This document shows, piece after piece, positions 61,901 to 64,000 of a stretch of DNA of 64,000 bases. Numbering within the stretch: position 1 is the stretch's first letter; every line of letters begins with the position of its first letter. The DNA is from Todiramphus chloris collaris (Eukaryota > Chordata > Aves > Coraciiformes > Alcedinidae), in the NCBI GenBank assembly GCA_025345505.1, contig JANVCC010010406.1:9508425-9572424 (forward strand). The letters run 5' to 3'. The notes beneath the pieces are model-generated. The model saw only the letters and a list, made by a program, of their open reading frames with translations, made no database searches and was not told where the DNA came from. Both the position numbers and the translations under genes were made by a program.

Positions 61901-63280
61901 AGCTAGTATGACCTTACCACAGAAAGCCAAGTGGTTTGTATTTTCACTTTGCTTGTTTTAATATGAGGCTTCTTTAAAATGTGCATAGCCATTTTTATAC
62001 TGTCCACAGTTTTTATATAAAATTTTGGTCATTGAGGTAACTGAATATGTTGACAGTATGGGAACTAACATCATAGGCTGTCACAACAGCATTTCTTTCT
62101 GACTGGTAAAGATTTATTAGTTGCTTACAGTATGACTAGAGAAAAATAAACTGGAGGTGTGTGTTTTGATGTCACACATCTTTCATATTCCATGGTTCTG
62201 GAAATGCCATTTGGAAAGAGCACAGATACCAGTTCAAAATCCAGTCTACTGTAATCATTCTTTGGAGATAATCTCAGAGTTCTTGTTCAGAATACTTGGG
62301 CAGAACTCAGTTATTGTTTAGGAAACACTAACAATCCTCAGTTTTTTTTCATAGCTGGGATACAGTGGGATTCAGATTTGGGTCCTATAGGACCATTTCT
62401 GGGAAATGATTAAGAAAAGGATTCCTGGAAACGGATTCAGAAAGCAGAGCTATTACAAAATAAAAGCTGTGGAAAAGCCTGAATATAGACTGAGGGCCAA
62501 GTTGTCACTCAGTGCATTTGCCTGTTTATGAAAAGAGAATTCCTAAAACACTGGAGAGAGAAACATTGGGGAGTGTCGAGGGAAGGAGATGTAGTTGTCT
62601 TTAAAGGTAGGTTTTCCAGTGTTTTTTGTGTGCTTAGTTCTAGAAGGAGCAAAAAGTCAATCCTCTTCAGGAGAAGTCCTGTAATTTGGCTTCAGAACAT
62701 TCTGATTCCTTGCTTGAAAGCTATACAAAATGGATTTTTAATCAAGGGGTAAAGAATTTTGGGGAGTTTAGAAGTAGTTGAAACACTGAATGTGGAATCT
62801 GAGGCTTCTGACCTTTCCTTCATGGAACTAAACTAAGCAAATTGCTGCAGAATTTTATTTATTGTGAGACTTTTTAAAATGGTGGGAAGAAACGGTGGTT
62901 CTAGCATTAGAAATAGAAGGTACTTTCAGGGCAGAGATGTCTATATTGTAAAATTTCTACTTAGGAAGTGGTGGATCCATATTTTCTTGTACAACTTGCT
63001 GATTCTGTACATTTGGGATGAAGTAGTAACATGAGGACAGATACAAGCTAGATAACGTGAGCTAGATGACATCATAGTACTGCTGGAAATCCATTACATG
63101 CAGGGTGATCTTTCAGTATCTGTTTCTGTAAGTTTTTTCCATTGAATTTTCTTTACAGTGTGTGTTTGCTGCTGTGGGGAAAGGCATATACGTATATAAT
63201 CTTCAAATGAAGCGTGTGATTGCCTGCCAGAGAAGTGCTCATGACTCCTCTGTACTGCACATTGAGAAGCTTCCAAACAG
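44677..63280 (+). CDS. WDR41: WDR41, WD repeat-containing protein 41 (exons 1-10, 3' end outside window)
   Basis: WDR41 is the WD40 beta-propeller subunit of the C9orf72-SMCR8-WDR41 complex, which is recruited to lysosomes through the amino-acid transporter PQLC2 (family knowledge). Ten coding exons join in frame: 44677-44727, 49133-49248, 54578-54626, 56475-56606, 56965-57027, 57527-57638, 58995-59057, 60237-60347, 61680-61864 and 63159-63280. They give 1,004 nt, or 334 codons plus two bases. Residues 1-17 ([17 protein letters not shown]) are as I remember the human N-terminus. Blade signatures are FASAGDDG...LWN (57-70), [14 protein letters not shown] (about 106-119), [12 protein letters not shown] (about 148-159), a degenerate blade around 190-200, [14 protein letters not shown] (about 236-249) and a [14 protein letters not shown] blade in exon 10. 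Human WDR41 is about 459 residues, so roughly 125 C-terminal residues lie to the right. No frame disruption was seen, and the gene appears intact. Confidence 0.97.
45388..45456 (+). mobile_element. CR1 3'-terminal fragment
   Basis: About 69 bp match the CR1 tail in sense orientation: GGCAGGGGGCTTGGACTCGA, GGTCCCTTCCAACCCCTAAC, then a degenerate ATTCTGTGAGTCTG end. It is extremely 5'-truncated and located in WDR41 intron 1. Confidence 0.8.
47057..47484 (-). mobile_element. Solo endogenous-retrovirus LTR (avian, 5-bp TSD)
   Basis: The 428-bp element starts TGTCATGGTTTAGACC and ends CTAGCTGAACCCAGGACA, so its termini are the inverted repeat TGTC...GACA. It is flanked by GCACT at 47052-47056 and GCACT at 47485-47489, a perfect 5-bp target-site duplication. 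Read on the minus strand the start (TGTCCTGGGTTCAGCTAGGA) resembles the usual sense orientation of a widespread avian LTR family, so it is probably antisense to WDR41. A 5-bp duplication is usual for ERVL-class elements. No internal retroviral sequence remains. Confidence 0.88.
49133..49248 (+). CDS. WDR41: WDR41 exon 2
   Basis: Encodes residues 18-55 plus two bases of codon 56, including [20 protein letters not shown]. Acceptor TTTTAG and donor GTATGA. Ends in phase 2. Confidence 0.96.
49964..50040 (+). repeat. Long T tracts with a duplicated CTGTGCTC leader
   Basis: TCTGTGCTC is followed by T27 (49973-49999), C, and T10. The same CTGTGCTC then reappears at 50011-50018, followed by another T run. 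This reads as a duplication of leader plus T tract, probably by slippage. Assembly length may be inexact. Confidence 0.85.
50660..50725 (+). repeat. AT-rich TATA/ACATAT low-complexity tract
   Basis: Interrupted (TA)n and (ACATAT)n repeats with no other recognised content. Confidence 0.8.
50810..51170 (+). mobile_element. CR1 LINE 3' fragment, internally deleted
   Basis: Begins GAGGGCTGGAACACCTGCAT, continues with GGCTTGTTCAGCCTTGACAA and GAGACCTTATAGCAGCCTTC, and ends CCAACCCAAACCATTCTGTG. Compared with the usual CR1 order, the text jumps from GGGATTGTAGCTA directly to TTAGGAAGAAAC, so a few tens of bases are missing internally. Sense orientation relative to WDR41; noncoding. Confidence 0.92.
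53285..54079 (+). mobile_element. CR1 LINE 3' fragment with reverse-transcriptase C-terminal remnants
   Basis: Plus-strand frames carry recognisable CR1 text: [16 protein letters not shown] (around 53317), [19 protein letters not shown] and [12 protein letters not shown] (53518-53730), and [18 protein letters not shown] (53782 on). The 3' end is CCAACCTCAATGATTCTGTG. Stops and frame changes between segments show it is dead. The element is 5'-truncated within the RT domain. Confidence 0.93.
54218..54251 (+). repeat. 17-bp tandem duplication
   Basis: TTTTTTAGAGTTTTCTG occurs twice, head to tail and without mismatch. It lies about 330 bp upstream of the exon 3 acceptor. Confidence 0.9.
54578..54626 (+). 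CDS. WDR41: WDR41 exon 3
   Basis: A 49-nt exon completing Arg56 and encoding residues 57-72, [16 protein letters not shown], a classic WD40 blade end. Acceptor CCCTCAG, donor GTTAGT, ends in phase 0. Confidence 0.97.
54627..56474 (+). other. WDR41: WDR41 intron 3
   Basis: A 1,848-bp AT-rich intron with acceptor TACTTTTCAG. It contains a (TA)n(CA)n microsatellite at 55029-55053 and no recognised transposon or nested gene. Confidence 0.9.
55029..55053 (+). repeat. (TA)n(CA)n compound microsatellite
   Basis: About 25 bp of alternating TA passing into CA repeats. Confidence 0.9.
56475..56606 (+). CDS. WDR41: WDR41 exon 4
   Basis: Encodes residues 73-116, [20 protein letters not shown] through SADRTVI. 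Ends in phase 0 in the middle of the WD motif VIVWD. The last exon base is T, and the donor is GTATCCTTT, which is non-consensus for the major spliceosome and matches the U12-type donor. Confidence 0.96.
56607..56964 (+). other. WDR41: WDR41 intron 4, predicted U12-type (minor spliceosome) GT-AG intron
   Basis: A 358-bp intron whose first nine bases, GTATCCTTT, match the U12 5' splice-site consensus RTATCCTTT. A perfect U12 branch-site consensus, TTCCTTAAC, lies at 56944-56952, about 12 nt before the terminal AG (56963-56964). There is no extended polypyrimidine tract between branch site and AG, as is normal for minor introns. All other introns here have ordinary major-class signals. Retention would add 20 codons and then a TAA at 56667-56669. 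Confidence 0.9.
56944..56952 (+). promoter_or_regulatory. WDR41: U12-type branch-point sequence
   Basis: TTCCTTAAC, identical to the consensus recognised by U12 snRNA. The predicted branch A is at 56950 or 56951, in the narrow 10-20 nt window upstream of the 3' splice site. Confidence 0.88.
56965..57027 (+). CDS. WDR41: WDR41 exon 5
   Basis: A 63-nt exon encoding residues 117-137, [20 protein letters not shown] plus Lys. It completes the VIVWD motif interrupted by intron 4. Donor GTAAGC, phase 0 at both ends. Confidence 0.96.
57028..57526 (+). other. WDR41: WDR41 intron 5
   Basis: A 499-bp intron, GTAAGC...CCGCAG, with no recognised repeats. Confidence 0.93.
57527..57638 (+). CDS. WDR41: WDR41 exon 6
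   Basis: Encodes residues 138-174 plus one base of codon 175: [20 protein letters not shown], then [17 protein letters not shown]. Contains a well-formed WD40 blade end. Acceptor CCGCAG, donor GTAAAA, phase 1. Confidence 0.97.
57639..58994 (+). other. WDR41: WDR41 intron 6
   Basis: A 1,356-bp AT-rich intron ending TTTTTCAAAG. No transposon, RNA gene or additional exon is recognised. Confidence 0.9.
58995..59057 (+). CDS. WDR41: WDR41 exon 7
   Basis: A 63-nt exon completing Gly175 and encoding [20 protein letters not shown] (176-195) plus one base of codon 196. Donor GTGAGT. Confidence 0.96.
   Translation, partial: VSVLWLNCLKIVLQQLLAKS
59058..60236 (+). other. WDR41: WDR41 intron 7
   Basis: A 1,179-bp intron, GTGAGT...TTTGAAG. 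AT-rich, with nothing else recognised. Confidence 0.9.
60237..60347 (+). CDS. WDR41: WDR41 exon 8
   Basis: Completes Ile196 and encodes residues 197-232: [20 protein letters not shown] then [16 protein letters not shown], plus one base of codon 233. Acceptor TTTGAAG after a CTCTCTCTCTTT tract, donor GTAAGA. Confidence 0.96.
60348..61679 (+). other. WDR41: WDR41 intron 8
   Basis: A 1,332-bp intron ending CCCCTCTAG. No transposon or nested gene is recognised. Confidence 0.9.
61680..61864 (+). CDS. WDR41: WDR41 exon 9
   Basis: The largest exon here, 185 nt. It completes Asp233 and encodes residues 234-294, beginning [20 protein letters not shown] and ending HLTSDEE. The middle part (about residues 255-290) is polar and less conserved relative to human, probably an inter-blade loop. 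Donor GTAAAA, phase 0. Confidence 0.96.
61865..63158 (+). other. WDR41: WDR41 intron 9
   Basis: A 1,294-bp intron with acceptor TTTTCTTTACAG. No transposon or other gene is recognised. Confidence 0.9.
63159..63280 (+). CDS. WDR41: WDR41 exon 10
   Basis: Encodes residues 295-334, beginning [20 protein letters not shown] and ending HIEKLPN, plus two bases of an Arg codon. Donor GTACGA, phase 2. The remaining exons, which in human include the last WD blades and the C-terminal helix region, lie outside the window. Confidence 0.96.
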
Positions 63281-64000
63281 GTACGAGTCACGGTACATTT
63301 TGTTCAATGCAGTAAAGAAATGCAGAACTGGAAGGGTGACTAGAGAGGGTCTGCAAAGCTACATCTAATTTTTAGGGCAGCGACTTGATCTTTAGTTTGA
63401 TGTGCTTTTATCAGATAGAGCTTGTTGATCTGATTTTTGAAAACGCATCATTGTAATTCACTGTGGGGAAAAAACCCACTATAATCCAGTATGATTGATG
63501 TACAGGCTCAGGGTAAAATATTCCTGGATATTTTCTAAATCATACTTGATCAAGCGCTTTTGTCTGTATTGTGAAAATACAGCTTATGTCATTTTACTTC
63601 TATAAAGCAAATATTTTCAATAAATATTTTGCTATTTTACAAAATATTTTGCTAGTTTTACTAAATATTTTGTAACAGTTGACATTTTTTTAATAAAACG
63701 TAACTTCCAGACTTGTTCTTTAGTGTAGAATTTCTAGCTGGGACTTATTTTGACAGCCAAGTTGAACACTTTACTACATACATATAACCTAATAGTTGTG
63801 TTGTTAGGTCCCTTTATTCTTACACAGTGGAGCAAAAGTCTGTCAGAAGATAAAAATTGGGGCCTTGGTCTCGTAAATGCATGTGCAGTTCTAAACATGT
63901 AACAAAAGGGGGTGTGTTTTAATGGTTTTTTCCCATAAGAAAACATATGTTTGTGCTTAGTGAAGGTAAGCTTATGGAAGGCTAGCTAGTGGAACTGTGT
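63281..64000 (+). other. WDR41: WDR41 intron 10 (partial)
   Basis: 720 bp of intron run to the window edge. It contains an AT-rich degenerate tandem repeat at 63607-63676. No further WDR41 exon was found before the edge. Confidence 0.88.
63607..63676 (+). repeat. Degenerate AAATATTTTGCTA tandem repeat
   Basis: Three to four imperfect copies, each about 20 bp, built on TAAATATTTTGCTATTTTAC, in WDR41 intron 10. Confidence 0.75.

Overview
This is eukaryotic, vertebrate nuclear DNA, almost certainly from a bird. It has no dense ORFs or operons. It carries one large-intron gene with canonical GT-AG splice sites, CpG islands, and several CR1 LINE fragments with the avian-type 3' end (ATTCTATG-like repeats). 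It also carries two LTRs that resemble abundant avian endogenous-retrovirus LTRs. Most of the open reading frames in the window are chance frames. I found no prokaryotic-style system.

Layout. 1-870: two CpG-rich blocks flanking an AT-rich stretch with three AATAAA signals. This looks like the 3' end of an upstream plus-strand gene; the neighbour expected from tetrapod synteny is the homeobox gene OTP, but no coding sequence is visible to prove it. 871-44384: about 43.5 kb of intergenic DNA. It contains a decayed minus-strand CR1 (7472-8533), an old plus-strand CR1 (18727-19030), a 100-N assembly gap (21292-21391) and an isolated CpG-rich block with a strong CTCF-like motif (29625-29872). It also contains microsatellites and an LTR broken by two nested CR1 insertions (41459-42846). 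Several AT-rich segments look like candidate conserved regulatory elements, but that is inference only.

44385-64000: the 5' three quarters of WDR41 on the plus strand. It starts in a CpG island (exon 1, ATG at 44677). Ten coding exons can be placed exactly, giving 334 complete codons plus two bases of the next, against about 459 residues for the human protein; the last exons lie beyond the right edge. WDR41 is the WD40 beta-propeller subunit of the C9orf72-SMCR8-WDR41 complex, which acts at lysosomes. Its introns hold a solo LTR with a 5-bp target-site duplication (intron 1), a CR1 tail (intron 1), two larger CR1 copies (intron 2) and several low-complexity tracts.

The most notable structural observation is intron 4 of WDR41 (56607-56964). 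It carries a textbook minor-spliceosome (U12-type) donor and branch site rather than major-class signals. The second is the CpG/CTCF block midway between the presumed OTP end and WDR41, a candidate insulator. If avian synteny is conventional the window is Z-linked, because the human 5q13-q14 segment carrying OTP, WDR41 and PDE8B corresponds to the avian Z; the window itself cannot show this.
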